Assembly: GCA_003693705.1 (NCBI GenBank)
Contig: RBZT01000336.1
Coordinates: 1-64,000 of the forward strand
Length of the DNA: 64,000 bases
Direction of reading: 5' to 3'
Source of the DNA: Polymyxa betae
Taxonomy: Eukaryota; Endomyxa; Phytomyxea; Plasmodiophorida; Plasmodiophoridae
This document shows positions 10,838 through 22,345 of this stretch, piece by piece. The notes beneath the pieces are model-generated. The model had not been told where the DNA came from and did no database searches. It saw only the letters and a list, made by a program, of their open reading frames with translations. How positions within the stretch are numbered: the stretch's first letter is position 1; each line of letters starts with the position of its first letter. The position numbers were made by a program, and so were the translations under genes.

Positions 10838-11844
10838 ATGTCGAACACGATCCAACGAACGGCGTTCTTTGCGGATGCATGCCGCAGTCGATTGCGCCTT
10901 TTTCTGGAAGATGCGATGCTGCTCCGCGAAAGGGTTGGCGATTCGAAACAGACGATCAATTTTATTATCGCGCCCAAGCTGGAATGGGTGGAGTTTCGAT
11001 ATCGAGGCAAATATGCTCGAGTAAATTTATCAGGCTCCTGTCCTCTCGGCTGTTAATGTCTTGTTAGCTGGATTGTCTACGTCCTTATGAGTTTCCAGAG
11101 ACCGAGCAGGATTTGGTGGAGATTGTTGGTAGTGAAGGTGCCCGAGCTATTCGTTTGACCGGATACGCTTTGGAAGCCGCTCCAAACGCTATGGCTTTAA
11201 TTTCGGGGAAATATGAGGATGTGTTGAAGCTCAGTTCCGTGTAAGCGTTATACCAATTTTGAGGATAACCGTTGACTTAATTGTTCGTTTTTCTGATCCA
11301 GATGTCAATTTCAAAAAGATGAGAAGGCAAGTTTCGCATTCCCAATTCGCTTCAATTGGAGCGATAACGAATTATTGGAGGCGACCCGCTCCAATGTTCC
11401 CTTTGAAATTGGTCGGGTCAAGATCGAGCGACATCGCTTCGTGTTTCTAAAAGAATACGAGAAAGAACTGTATGGTGATTGGGTTCTCTGTGTTCTCGAT
11501 GCACCACCAAGTAGAGACAACCTTGGAACTTGGAATCTGACATTTCCTGGTGGCAAAAGGTTTGAAAGGAGCCTTTTTCCCAACGTGGCCATTTGGATGA
11601 CGGCGGTGAGCTTATAAATTCTACATAGGTTATTGGGAGAGACGTCATTGGAGTGCTGCTTCAGAGAGATCCAGGAAGAAATTGGTTTGGAATGTAATTG
11701 GAAGGCAGTGCAGAGGACGCGAGATCTGACCTGCGTCTCGATGGATGAGAAGGTCAGCAAATTCTATTTTATCATGAGCCGATTCTGACAATTTTTCAGT
11801 TCTGCGCGTTCATCCTGCACCCAAATCATTTCGTTATGCCTTAA
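10838..11844 (+). CDS. Nudix hydrolase with extra N-terminal region
   Basis: Hydrolase of a nucleoside diphosphate linked to another moiety; the exact substrate is not readable. The Nudix box is complete across an intron: GGKRLLGETSLECCFREIQE followed by EIGLE, matching G-x5-E-x7-R-E-U-x-E-E-x-G-U, with the metal-binding Glu residues intact. Exons join in phase through introns at about 11022-11068, 11241-11302, 11560-11626 and 11756-11802. The last join replaces an apparent stop with a short tail ending NHFVMP. About 180 residues precede the Nudix fold. They include a basic helical segment and a region reading KLEWVEFRYRGKYAR, then a small Ala/Leu-rich helical unit. I cannot name this N-terminal part; it is not the Dcp2 regulatory domain as far as I can tell. 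The ATG at 10838 is provisional because the frame is open upstream. Confidence 0.78.
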
Positions 11845-12274
11845 TCTATTCGTTCTAATGTATGATTTCAGTGTCAATAATATTCCTGATAAATACGTAC
11901 TATACTGTTTCAAAACGACGAGCAATTAATCGTCTGTAGCTGCAAATCCACTGTTTGTGTCTCATCTGGGATCAAAATTTGGGGGGTTTCACATCCCGGT
12001 GTTTGTCAAATTGCCTTGGAAGTCATTCGATCAAGTCTCTTCCATCCTGTAAGACCTGGGATCTCTTCGCGTTTGCTACAACTGTATCGCTCTTGCTTCA
12101 TGTTATGTCGACTGCATTGTGAATTCTGGGGTCCCCATGGCCCCATCATCTACTATTCTCATTGTATGGCGTTACTTACAGCATTGCACTATCCATCATT
12201 GACTGTATTCAACTCTCTACTTAATTCACATTGAAGGTCTGCGGCCTCCTTTCTTAACACATTAATTAAAGTCA
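11845..12274. other. intergenic, no gene seen
   Basis: AT-rich stretch between the convergent Nudix and galactosyltransferase genes. A 72-codon open frame at 12016-12234 has no splice context or recognisable content. Confidence 0.6.
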
Positions 12275-14417
12275 TTATGAACTCCATCTCTCCATCATTG
12301 CAGGCGAGCGGTATGTCATCCATGGGTCGACCTCTGGAACCTGATCCAGAGAGGTCGGCATCCAGTCCAGGTCCAGTCTAACCGTGTATTTGGTGAAGCC
12401 GAGCTCGGACTTGGTCACCTGCACGACTTGGTACTTAATTGTGTTCAGCCCCTCTGCTTTGGTCGCTGATGGATGAGCCAGAACGTAGTCCAGGTAGCGC
12501 CTGTTATAGAAGAAGAGCGGTGTCGTATCTAGTTCCTGCACTCGGCGATGCGCTAGGGCTCGATACTGCCCGATGTTTGGATCGAGCTTGTCTACGTTGC
12601 CAAACGCCGATGACAGTCGAAAATAAAGGTCGTCGTCCTCCATTCCCTGACATTGTCGATTCAGAACAAGCAGATTTCGATAGAAATCTGTCATACCCAA
12701 CCCCAGAAGTGGTTGCTCAGACCATTGATTTGCTTAAAGTGCTCCATCCTCAGTAGCAGGACGCCGCCCACCTGAAATCAGCATCGATTAGGGTTGATTT
12801 ATGACATTTTCGCAGAGTCTACAAAGCGAATTAAATCAAATCTGCAACGCATGTCCCAACTTTGTGTCAACTTTTCAAAAGGAATTCGAACTTGTGGAAA
12901 TCAAATTCTAAAAGCCGGACCAGGACTCAATCTTCCTTACCATGGTGGCGTAAGCAGGTTTCCAGCCATATTGTGACGATGCCGAACACAGATGGGTAGG
13001 CTTCTCAGGCATGCGGTAGTCGTTTCTAGGATCGATTGGGAGCTGGTCGACGTCGTGTAGCGCCATGTATGCGAAGTCATGTTTGACCAGGTCATAACCG
13101 ATATTGAACAAAGCCGCTTTGTTGAACAATACGCCCGGTTCCTGTTCGATCACAATGATTTCGAAATCACGTCCGGCGGCGGTCAAGAAATTGTTCATGT
13201 AACCGGCGAACTCGACCAAATTGGCTCCACGATCGAGGCCCTGTGTTGTGTTATCGAAAGAATCCCTGAATGGAACGATCACAGCAAGGCGAGGATTATT
13301 GGGATCCTGTTGGCGCCGATCCTTTCCTGCAATTGGAGCAGGGAGCGGGGCGATTTGATAAAACTTCTTCGGGATCCTCTTCTTGATCTCAGAGGCCGTG
13401 TCTTTAGCGTTCGAGAAGCGGATGCGATGGTAATCGGCGAAGACATTGTATCGAGAGATCGTCCGCAATTCGTCATCAAACGAAACCTCGATCAGCGTCG
13501 AGGTCGCCGGAAGAAACAACGCGATTCCGTCCAGACGGCTTCTCGGTGCAATTAGGACGCCCAGATCTGAGATGTCGTTGAGCGACGCGATCGTCACATC
13601 GTTGATGTAGATCGGTTCGACGGAAATCGATCTCGCATTGAGTTGAGCAAGAATAGGATCGAGCTGTTCGCATGGCTTCGACGGAGAACAGTCTGGCATT
13701 AGAAAGCCGATACGAGTACGGGCCAGGTTCGTGCTGATCTGACTTAGAAACAGTTGTCGTTCAAAGGCCAGATTTGGGACCAAGTTTGGTTCACGAAGGA
13801 TGACGGCCTCGCTCAAGCAGAGCTGCACATCGGGTGAGACGACCTGAAACAGATTCCTCCAAAGCGCCATGAATTTGTTACCGTCAACGATAACACGAGC
13901 ATTGGACGGATCGATCTTCGATTTCAGGCAAGTTCTGAAGGCGCCCTCCATCAGGGCCAGGTTGGCTCCCAGATCGCCACGTTCGGCTTCCTCCATCATG
14001 ACGATCACGGTAAAGTTGTTTTCGAATTCGCTGCAGATCTGACTCGGTTGTCGGATCAGGTTAATAATGGGCGAAGGGAAATGCAGTTCCTGCATGATGT
14101 CGCACTGAAACTGGATGGCGCCTCGATTTCTTCTTGACAATCTGGCGGCGTCCACGAGAGCGTTCGATATCCGACATGTTCTTGACGTCTCTGAGCATTG
14201 AATGCCACTAACCCGGTTGTAACAGAGGTTTTGCTAATGAATGAGTTAAATCTTCGTCACCGCTCAGCAAAACATGTTTTACATCTGCAATTGAAGAGAT
14301 ATAACTTCGAACAAGACCGAGCCCGATTAGAACCGAAACCAGTCCTAACAATGTAATGAAAAACAAGAACACTCTGATCTTAAACCGGCGTGGATTTGAG
14401 CTGATCCTCGCCGCCAT
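12275..14417 (-). CDS. beta-1,4-galactosyltransferase-family glycosyltransferase, type II membrane protein
   Basis: Golgi-type glycosyltransferase of the B4GALT fold (GT7), expected to transfer Gal or GalNAc/Xyl-type sugars from UDP-sugar. The first exon (14417-14208) gives a short basic cytoplasmic tail and a single signal-anchor helix (FLFFITLLGLVSVLIGLGLV). The luminal catalytic part shows LAVIVPFRD, FNKAALFNIGYDL, the metal-binding HDVDQLP, a VGGVLLLR strand, and NHFWGWGMEDDDLYFRL, in which the last motif becomes continuous only after removing an intron (about 12700-12652). A longer 167-nt intron lies at about 12940-12773. The protein is about 590 residues, longer than the 350-400 usual for animal enzymes. 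The extra roughly 250 residues between anchor and catalytic domain are unrecognised. The exact donor of intron one (about 14270 or 14211) is uncertain. Confidence 0.9.
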
Positions 14418-14550
14418 AATTGGAAGCTCACCGCCTTCAGCACAAAGACGTTATGCTGTAGTTTTTGTGTGACGTGCAATCAGCAATCCAGCATTTTCAG
14501 GCTGCGTTGCCCAGTTTGACATTCTCTCCCAGCGTTCCATCATGCTGAAT

Positions 14551-15006
14551 TCAGACATGCCCCGGTACATCTTGATCTTGCTCGCTTGCTAGCTCCATGG
14601 TCAGGGCGTGGTCCGATCTAGCTGAATGACGTTTTTCGGTCAGCAAGAAATCGTATGTGATTGCTGCGACTCGGAGTGGGACAGCACGACCAGCCAATCT
14701 CATGATAGCTTGCTGGATGGTGAAGGAGATAAGCGGAGCCGGTTTCAGACAACAGTTTGCCCTTGTGAAGGAGCGCGTTCTTTTTCGCATTAGTCATCTG
14801 GCAAAGAAAATGTTCCAGTTGGCGCCAGAACGAAATCCTTTCTGAAATGCTCGATCTGCAGGATCTTGCTGATCAACGTCACAATTAGATTGGAATAGAA
14901 GCGTTATTACCGTCTTCGTGATAACTTTAAACAATTTTCTAACCACATGAAAAGTTGTGTCGACTTTTATGCTGGACGGAATTCCTGGCGGCAGCTTCAT
15001 ATCCAA
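14551..15006 (-). CDS. possible gene, unresolved
   Basis: Minus-strand open frames (ATG at 15006, and 14790-14551) carry plausible protein, including a segment around 14760-14690 with QQAIMRLAGRAVPLRVAAI. I could not find in-phase splice joins that link them. Further open sequence upstream to about 15200 on the same strand may be an earlier exon. No domain is recognised. Confidence 0.25.
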
Positions 15007-15542
15007 TTACTAAACATAACACCTCCAATAAATAACGAATCTATGAATGCTAAACTTAATTAGTCGTATGAGGCACTCGTTGCGCCCGTCTTCAAAAGCG
15101 ATTGCAGCGCCTTGCTTATCAAAAACTATTTGTCTGGTTATAGGCTTAAAGACAACCTCAGCGATTGATGGGTTTAATATTTCGCAAGGTTTTTATTACG
15201 CTACTGCAGCTCCCTTTTCCAGCACAGGTCACACATACGAAAGCTGAGCCTGGACAATCTATCATATAGATCCTCGTTCAGGCAGAAAACCTAACCAAAT
15301 ACTCGCAACTATCCGCCCTGTGTTCGATTTCGTTTTCTCAGTCAAAAGAAAGGGAAACCGGTCAAAAGTGAAAGTTAGACCGTAAACGAATATCGATGCA
15401 AATGACAATACAGTTTAAATGCTACATCCGAACAGACGAGGTTGTCATTCTAAAACGATATGAGCAAAAAAGGGGCAGTCATCAACTGTATAGGCTGGAG
15501 AATAAACTTGCGGTTCTTACGTTTATTAGCAAATAATTAGGC

Positions 15543-17263
15543 TCATACAAGACGTGTTTGTTCAGAGTCCACAACAGAATTGCCATCGCCCTCGAGAGGA
15601 ACGTATTGTGACATAATACTTCGAAGCTCATTACGCATTTTGACAGCTGAATGCTGATGATAGACAAACGCCGCACCGATCAAAATTGCCACAAAAACGA
15701 CAATTAAAGCAATCACGGTGCCAACAGACACTCCACCTCCTCTAATAACGCAATTGCCTTTGTCAGAAATGAAATCTTTGCTGGCGGGGTCCATGCATTG
15801 ATTGCATGCATCACGGACTTGTCCTAAACTGCAACCCGGGCTGGTCCGGCAGATGTTGGGAATCGAGTTTTCATTGTACGCATTGCATAGAGTCTTTCCT
15901 AAGGGACAAGTATCCAAGGAGAGAGGCCCGCGACACGTTGTGGTTCCATAATAAGGCGCTTTGTTGAACGCGAATGACGGAACTAAATATACGTTGCTCT
16001 CTTCCTGAATTGTGAACAATTATAAAAAAGAAACAGGTACGCGATCTGGGCATCATACCTTCAACTTTATCTCCGATTCGATTAAGCTGTTGACCTGAGA
16101 GCTGGCGGGGTCGGCTCCACCTGATTTATCAAAGCATTGTTGCACTGAATCATATAGACCGCTTTTGATGCTTTCCAGAACGGATTTTGAGCACTCCTGA
16201 GAGCATTTAGCATTGCAATCTCAGTTCTGGTCCTCAAGATAGCTTTACCTTATTGACTTTCTTATCTGAAGCACACTTTTCAGCAAAACCTTTAGCGTAG
16301 GTCCAAGGCAACTTATAGTCTTTGTGCTCGTTCGCGTATTGCGACAAGCAGATCCTTCGAAGGTTCTCTTGAACAACATCAGCACCACTAACGCCCAATG
16401 AAAGGTCGCGATCAGGATCAACAGCGCAGTATCTGCCATTGTTCGTGCATTGGTTTCCACATAACTGGGTCCCTGTCTCACCTGAATCCAAATCAATGAT
16501 GGAAACAACCCAAGTTATGTTTAGGATTACACTGGTATGTTGTCCCATCAACAAAAACATAATGGAGATTAACGGCCAATTTTCCTTGCTCTTGTAACGG
16601 CGCCAGCAAGTCTCCCAGATCAGCAAATCCACCGCTTTGCGGATCCATACTTGACGTCCAAATGTCCAAATTGACGATGTCTGTCTTGCTGAGACCATAT
16701 TCAATTGATACCTGGAACAATTCTCAAACGTTGCTTATTGTGCAGCCAAGAGCACCTACCTGAACGGGGTCGTCTTTATTCAGTTGAATGTGATTCGTCA
16801 GCTTTTGTCCATCAGTTTTTTTGATAATCATCGATGGAATTGAGATCGCCGATGTAGCAGAATCAGACCCATCAATTGACATATGAGTGGGCACTTTGTC
16901 TTCATAATTCACGACAATGACGGCAGAAGCGCCAGCGTCTTGAGCATTACGAACTTTGGTCGTAAACGTGCAATTTCCGCGTTGCAATAAAAACACCAAC
17001 TGATCCTTGTTCTCCTGGAATGCCATTGGAGAACACCCATTGAGATTGTTATCAGGAGGGAGATGCAAGCGACCTCGCATGGATCGTCCATATGCAGGCT
17101 CACCAAACAGCGATGGGCGTTCCTCGATCGCACCTTGCACATTCTGAAACGAGAACATGTCACGAAGACTCGGCGGCTGTGTCACCGACAGCGTATTCTC
17201 GCCGAAAACCGCCCCAAAAGCCAGGACGACGGCGCCCGCTAGGACAGGAAGGTGAAACATCAT
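15543..17263 (-). CDS. vacuolar sorting receptor (VSR/BP80 type)
   Basis: Type I membrane cargo receptor that carries soluble hydrolases to the lysosome or vacuole. A signal peptide (FHLPVLAGAVVLAFGAVFG) is followed by a protease-associated (PA) domain with RGNCTFTTKVRNAQDAGA and SIPSMIIKK. Next comes the VSR central region with QCTNNGRYC, then DLSLGVSGADVVQENLRRIC, nearly the plant signature. A Cys-rich segment and one transmembrane helix (about 15730-15660) follow. The cytosolic tail has IMSQYVPLEG, matching the IMAQYMPL sorting motif of plant receptors, so the Tyr-based clathrin adaptor signal is kept. Introns at about 16736-16692, 16252-16202 and 16059-16008 join in phase. A fourth join requires an unusually short 28-nt intron at 16509-16482, or an unrecognised alternative. 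Full length is about 500 residues. Confidence 0.92.
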
Positions 17264-18780
17264 AGACGAGACGATTATGGAAATGGCCGTCTGTCGATTC
17301 GCTTGGATTAACCGTCCGAGTGTTAGTAAAGTGGAGAGTTGCTTTAGGTGGACAGTTTCACAGTTGCGTAAGTCCAAGTTATGTTACGAGATAAGGCTTT
17401 GAAGAAGAGACTCGAGAGCAGGGTGCCGCTCTTTCGGGTACCCTATCAAGTACAGTTCGGGCATATCGAAATCTCGAACTTTCTCATCTCGTTCGGGGTA
17501 TCTGTCCCGTCGCAGCAACCTTACACCGACAGCTCGTGTATGGGGTTACAGTCAAGTTCTATCGACAGGCTTCACGGTCGATCGATGCTACCAGACTCTT
17601 CGTAGAGAGATCTCATCCAACAAGAAACGTTCCGAATACAAACAGTCCAAAAAATTTCGTGTAGGGGATCTTAGATGTACGGTCGGAGAGGGCACAATTT
17701 TTGGCCCATTTCTTGGCTGAGGCAAGGACCGATGTTTTGACCAAAGTGCATGGCGGCAAACAAAATTGCGCGAAGTTTTATTCCAGTTCCAAACATTCAA
17801 ATGAGATTAAGGCCAGAATTATTCTGATTTGATAGGGAAACTTGCTTGGTTTTCATATCAGCATACTTCAAAGTTCAGCCCTTCAAAATTCTGCAACTGG
17901 TTCTCTATGGCAATTGCCAATTGGTCATTCTCTTTAGTATCCGATTCTAGCTCAACATAATTGCTTCTGTTTCGAGATCACGTGTTCTAACCAAGACGAT
18001 CGAATGGAGGCTTCTGATGCTGCTCTTAGTCCAGCTGCGAGCTACCACTGGTTATCATTATCAACTGTTTTCCGGCTGTTGTCAAGGCGGTCACAGCGGC
18101 GTGTGATACTCTCCTTTCATTCTCAAATAAAACAATGGAGTTGTTGCCAGCAAGAGATCAACATGTTGAGTCAGCAGCAGCGAAGACACGGAGCAACGCT
18201 GGCGCGAATTCCTCAAGCAAGCAAAAACGCGCGAATATCGCCGCATCTCATACCCAAATTAATGGGTTCTTTGCTTGTTCCAGCAGGAGATCACCATGCT
18301 GAGAAAAAATGGTGAATGGCATTAACTTGGCTATTTGAATAGAAGGAATTGCATTGTATGTCACATTTAGAACAACATCAACATAATGCGAACGACATAA
18401 AAAATCAGCTTTGATTTCAGCTATAAAAGCAGAATTCCCAGAATATTTACGCTTCATGGACCGTCGCTAAATGTTCGTCCACATTCGATGATAGGCCTAT
18501 AAGTACCTATGATATTGCCAGTTGCGAAATCTGTGGAATAACTGCTGCATTCCTAAGCTCATGGGTTTGCTCCTGCTTAGAATGATGCTCCTGCTATGCA
18601 GAAAACGATGGGATTCAAAAGATATTCAGCTAATGAAAACATTCAAGTAATAAACCAAACAAAGACGTTGATGTTCTCAGAAATTGCTCGTTAAGGTCTG
18701 TGCCAAATCACCAGTGATCACCCGGCCAGATGCATCTCCTGGTCAATTTCCTGCAACAATCTACAATCCCAGACCCGGGT
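17264..18780. other. intergenic region, one doubtful ORF
   Basis: About 1.5 kb between the sorting-receptor start and the HSP110 promoter. An open frame at 18004-18315 on plus (103 codons, Ser/Arg/Gln-rich) could be part of a small gene. All three plus frames are similarly open there and no splice pattern favours one. A short imperfect repeat (near 18148 and 18279, AGCARGAGATCAMCATG type) lies inside it. Nothing else is seen. Confidence 0.4.
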
Positions 18781-18801
18781 CCTTGGCGGAAGCCCTGGCA
18801 G

Positions 18802-18893
18802 GAACGTTCCAAAGTAGGAGACAGGTGCAGCCGAGAACCTGTACCAGGAGTCGCTGGAAAGGATTCACAATGGCCAGATTCTATAGAACATTC
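18802..18893 (+). promoter_or_regulatory. heat-shock-type elements upstream of HSP110
   Basis: Two inverted GAA-nn-TTC units, GAACGTTC at 18802-18809 and GAACATTC at 18886-18893, lie 128-219 bp before the HSP110 start codon. The second is followed by CACAGGAA, a possible third half-site with imperfect spacing, and preceded by TTC at 18879. This is the half-site pair bound by heat shock factor. Functional HSF sites usually need three pentamers, so binding is inferred rather than certain. Confidence 0.55.
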
Positions 18894-19020
18894 CACAGGA
18901 AGGCCGCGCCTCCGTCTCGGGAACCGTGATCACTATAGTTATATAGTACTAAACTGCGCCGCCCCGTAAAACTCCACATCCTTTACACAATTCATTCAGA
19001 ATCATTTCCCAGCAGACGCC

Positions 19021-21963
19021 ATGTCCGTAGTCGGCATCGATTTCGGCAACCAGAACTGTGTGATATCGGTCGCCCGGAAGGGGATCGTGGAAATCATCGT
19101 CAATGAAGTATCGAATCGAAAAACGCCCGCTCTGGTGGCGTTCGATGGCCGAGAACGCCAGCTTGGAGAAGCCGCTGGCGTCCGTATGGTGTCGAATGCC
19201 ACCAATACAATCGACAACATCAAGCGTTTGCTTGGTAGGCGATTTAACGATCCAGATTTTCAACGAGATAGAAAAATGTCGGTTGCTGCTTGCATCTGTA
19301 GATCGACGTTTGAAAGGTGCTTCCAGGTTCCACTTCAAGACTCAGCAAGTCGAGAATGACAAAATTGCCATTGAGGTCAACTACATGGACGAGCAGGCTC
19401 AGTTCGCGCCAGAACAAATCGCTGCTGCGTTGTTTGGCTGCCTGAAACGCATCACCGAAAAGGCTCTGGCTCCCATCTCAGTGCAAGACTGTACGAATGC
19501 TTGCGATTTTTATGAGGCGAATACTAATTCGCTGTATAGGCGTCATCGCCTTGCCGCTTTACTTCACTGATATGCAGCGTCGAGCTCTTCTTGATGCTGC
19601 TGGCCTGGTTGGATTCAATGTCCTACGTTTAATTCATGAGACTACAGCGGTTGCTTTACAATACGGTATCTTACGAAATCTACCCGAAGCCGCTCCTTTC
19701 AAGGTTGATTAAATGCGAAGTATAATCTCCTTTCCTGAAAAGCGTGGTGTTAGGTGATGTTTGTTGATGTCGGACATTCTCAGACGAGCGTTTCCGTTGC
19801 GTCTTTCGTCCAGGGCAAGTTGACTGTTTTGGGATGTGATTCTGATTCGAATTTGGGAGGACGTGACTTCGATATGGCTATTCTTCGCCGATTCGTTGAT
19901 GAAATCTCATCTAAACACAACGTCGATGTCACCAATAATCCCAAGGCGATGCTGCGATTGGCCCAAGTCGCTGAACGAACCAAGAAGATGTGAGTCTCGC
20001 TGCGCACAGACGCTATTGTCTAATCACGCTGCAGGCTGTCGGCCAACAACGAGGCTCCTTGGAATGTCGAATGTCTTGTAAATGATCTTGATGTTCGCGG
20101 AATGGTCACACGTTCAGAATTGGAAGCGACTTGCACATCTCTACTGGAGCGCATTCTTGTTCCTGTTAAGAGCGTTATGCATCAGTTGAACCTGAAGCCG
20201 GCCGATCTTCACTCAGTGGAGATTGTTGGTGGATCAATTCGTATCCCAGCTGTCAGAGCTAGCTTGGAGAGCTGGTTCGGTTAGTGTGCTGCTATTGGTG
20301 CTCGTGCAATTATTAATTTTGATGTTAGGTCGCCCGTGCTCAACTACTTGTGATGGCGATGAGTCGGTTGCTCGCGGTGCCGCCTTGATGTGTGCCATGC
20401 TGTCACCAAGCTTCAGAGTGCGAGACTTCGATGTTCAAGATGTCATCGCTACTGGAATTGAAGTGCGCTCTTGAATTCCATTTTTTTGTACTCAAATAGT
20501 CATTGATGTTCAGGTTGCCTATGGCCCTATGGACGGTCCTCTTGGCGATTTCACTCCTTTGTTCCCCAAATTCAATGCCATCCCAGTCACCAAAATGATC
20601 AACTTTTACCGTCCAGAGCCATTCAGAATCGAGGCTCGCTACAGTGAACCAGTTGTTGGACTTGAGCCATTCATTGGAAGGTATATTTTCGTGTTGTTTC
20701 CTCTTCACTGTATCTTACATTTCTGGCAGCTTCAAGGTATCTGGTATTCCTCAGACTGTCGATGCCAGTAAACCGGCAAAGTCCAAAGTGAAAGTTCGTT
20801 TGGATCTGAACGGAATTCTTTCGGTGCCTGGAGCAACAGCTGTTCAAGAAATGGACGAACCAGAGCCGGCTTTTGTTCCGGATGCTATGCCTGTTGATGA
20901 GGCTCCCAAAGCTGAAGTTTCAGGTGGAGGTCAAAGTGAGCCGGCCGCTATGGAAGAGGAAAGTGCTCCTCTCCCTGAACCCGCACCTACTCCTGAGCAG
21001 TCTCAGAAAATGGATGTGGATAACGCTCCAAAGGTACCATTATTCAAACATGGCGCCGTATTCAATCTTATTGTCATGATCAGAAGAAGCAACTGAAACG
21101 AACGGAACTTGAAATCTTATCAGAAATCAAGGGAGGATTGCCAACAGAGCTGTTCCAAGCTTATCATGAGAAAGAAGTTCATATGCATAACGAAGACAAG
21201 ATCATTGCCGAGACCTTTGAAAAGCGCAACGATCTTGAATCGTATATCTATGAAATGCGTGACAGGGTAAGCGATCTGTGTCTTGCATGGTGTTTTCACG
21301 TTATTTAATCGAATTGATATTCAGGTTACTTGTGAGCTCTCTGACTTCTTCAGTGAGAGCACTCGGGAGTCATTCTTAGAATCTCTCGACCAAGCTGAGA
21401 ACTGGCTGTACTCTGATGAATCGGAAGGAGCCCAGAAGAGCACGTTTGTTGAGCAGCTGAATAAGCTGAAGGCTGTTGGCGATGTTGCTGTTAGGCTGCA
21501 ATCTGAATACGAGCAGCGTGAAGAGCGCATTCGTTCAGCTGCCAGCTTGATCAACTCTTACAAGGAGTTCGCTGAAAGCCAAGATGAGAAATTTGCTCAC
21601 ATTTCAAGCGAGAAGAAAGTCACGGTTATTGCTAAATGTTCGGAACTGGAATGTTGGATTTCGGATGTTACTGCGAAGCAGGATCGTCTATCCAAATATG
21701 AACAGCCTGTTTTCACTGTTTCAGAGTTGAGCGCAAAATGCAAGGAGCTGTCTCAGTTCGTCGACCCGATCATGAGAACACCTAAGCCGAAGCCAGCTCC
21801 TGCACCTGAACCTACTAAAGACTCTGAGAAAAAAGCTGGTGAAGGCGAGCCTTCTGAGATGCGCGACGAAGAAAACGCCCCTGTGAATGAGGCTACGATT
21901 GAAAAGGAATCCGAATCCTGTAAACCTGTCGAGCAGGCTAATGAATCTATGAACGTTGACTGA
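19021..21963 (+). CDS. HSP110: HSP110/Sse1-type Hsp70-superfamily chaperone
   Basis: Nucleotide exchange factor and holdase partner of cytosolic Hsp70. The N-terminus (VVGIDFGNQNCVISVARKG) is the Hsp110 form of the Hsp70 ATPase start. NIKRLLGRRFNDPDFQRD, then LPLYFTDMQRRALLDAAGL and LRLIHETTAVALQYGI follow. DVGHSQTSVSVA, LGGRDFDMAI and VEIVGGSIRIPAVRASL are also Hsp110-like. The substrate-binding part carries the acidic insertion typical of the subfamily (about 20860-21030, Pro/Glu-rich). The C-terminal helical bundle ends in an acidic tail finishing MNVD, reminiscent of cytosolic EEVD-type ends. Ten or more exons join in phase through introns of 43-60 nt. The length of about 830 residues is normal. 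The start has no rival ATG. Heat-shock-type elements lie upstream. Confidence 0.95.
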
Positions 21964-22345
21964 TTTCTGTATAAAATGGGCAATTCTCTGTTATCCATCC
22001 GCAAGTGATCGTCATATTGGGCATATGTGCTAGTTCACAGTAACCAGAGTATGCACACTTGGAGGTAAACTTATTCCCTTCTGTCCATTCGAATTTAGTT
22101 GTCAAAACCGTTTGTGTTATTGCATGTATTTACCTCATCAAACTCCTGAATTGCTTCTTGGGAGATATTCAGGTGTTTACACAAGAAATTGAAGATTTTC
22201 TGATACCTCGGGCTTTCTCGAGTTTTTATCTCCAGCTTTGACGTAACAGCGAGCACGAACGATAAATCTAGTGGTGTTCGATCCTCTAGTGACCTTTATA
22301 TCATGCAATAAGCGGTTCACAATGGGCTTATTGATTTGATTTGAA

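Noticed and set aside
12016-12234. 72-codon plus-strand open frame
   Set aside because: AT-rich, isolated, no exon partners.
13079-13555. 158-codon plus-strand open frame
   Set aside because: Antisense shadow of the galactosyltransferase exon; no recognisable protein.
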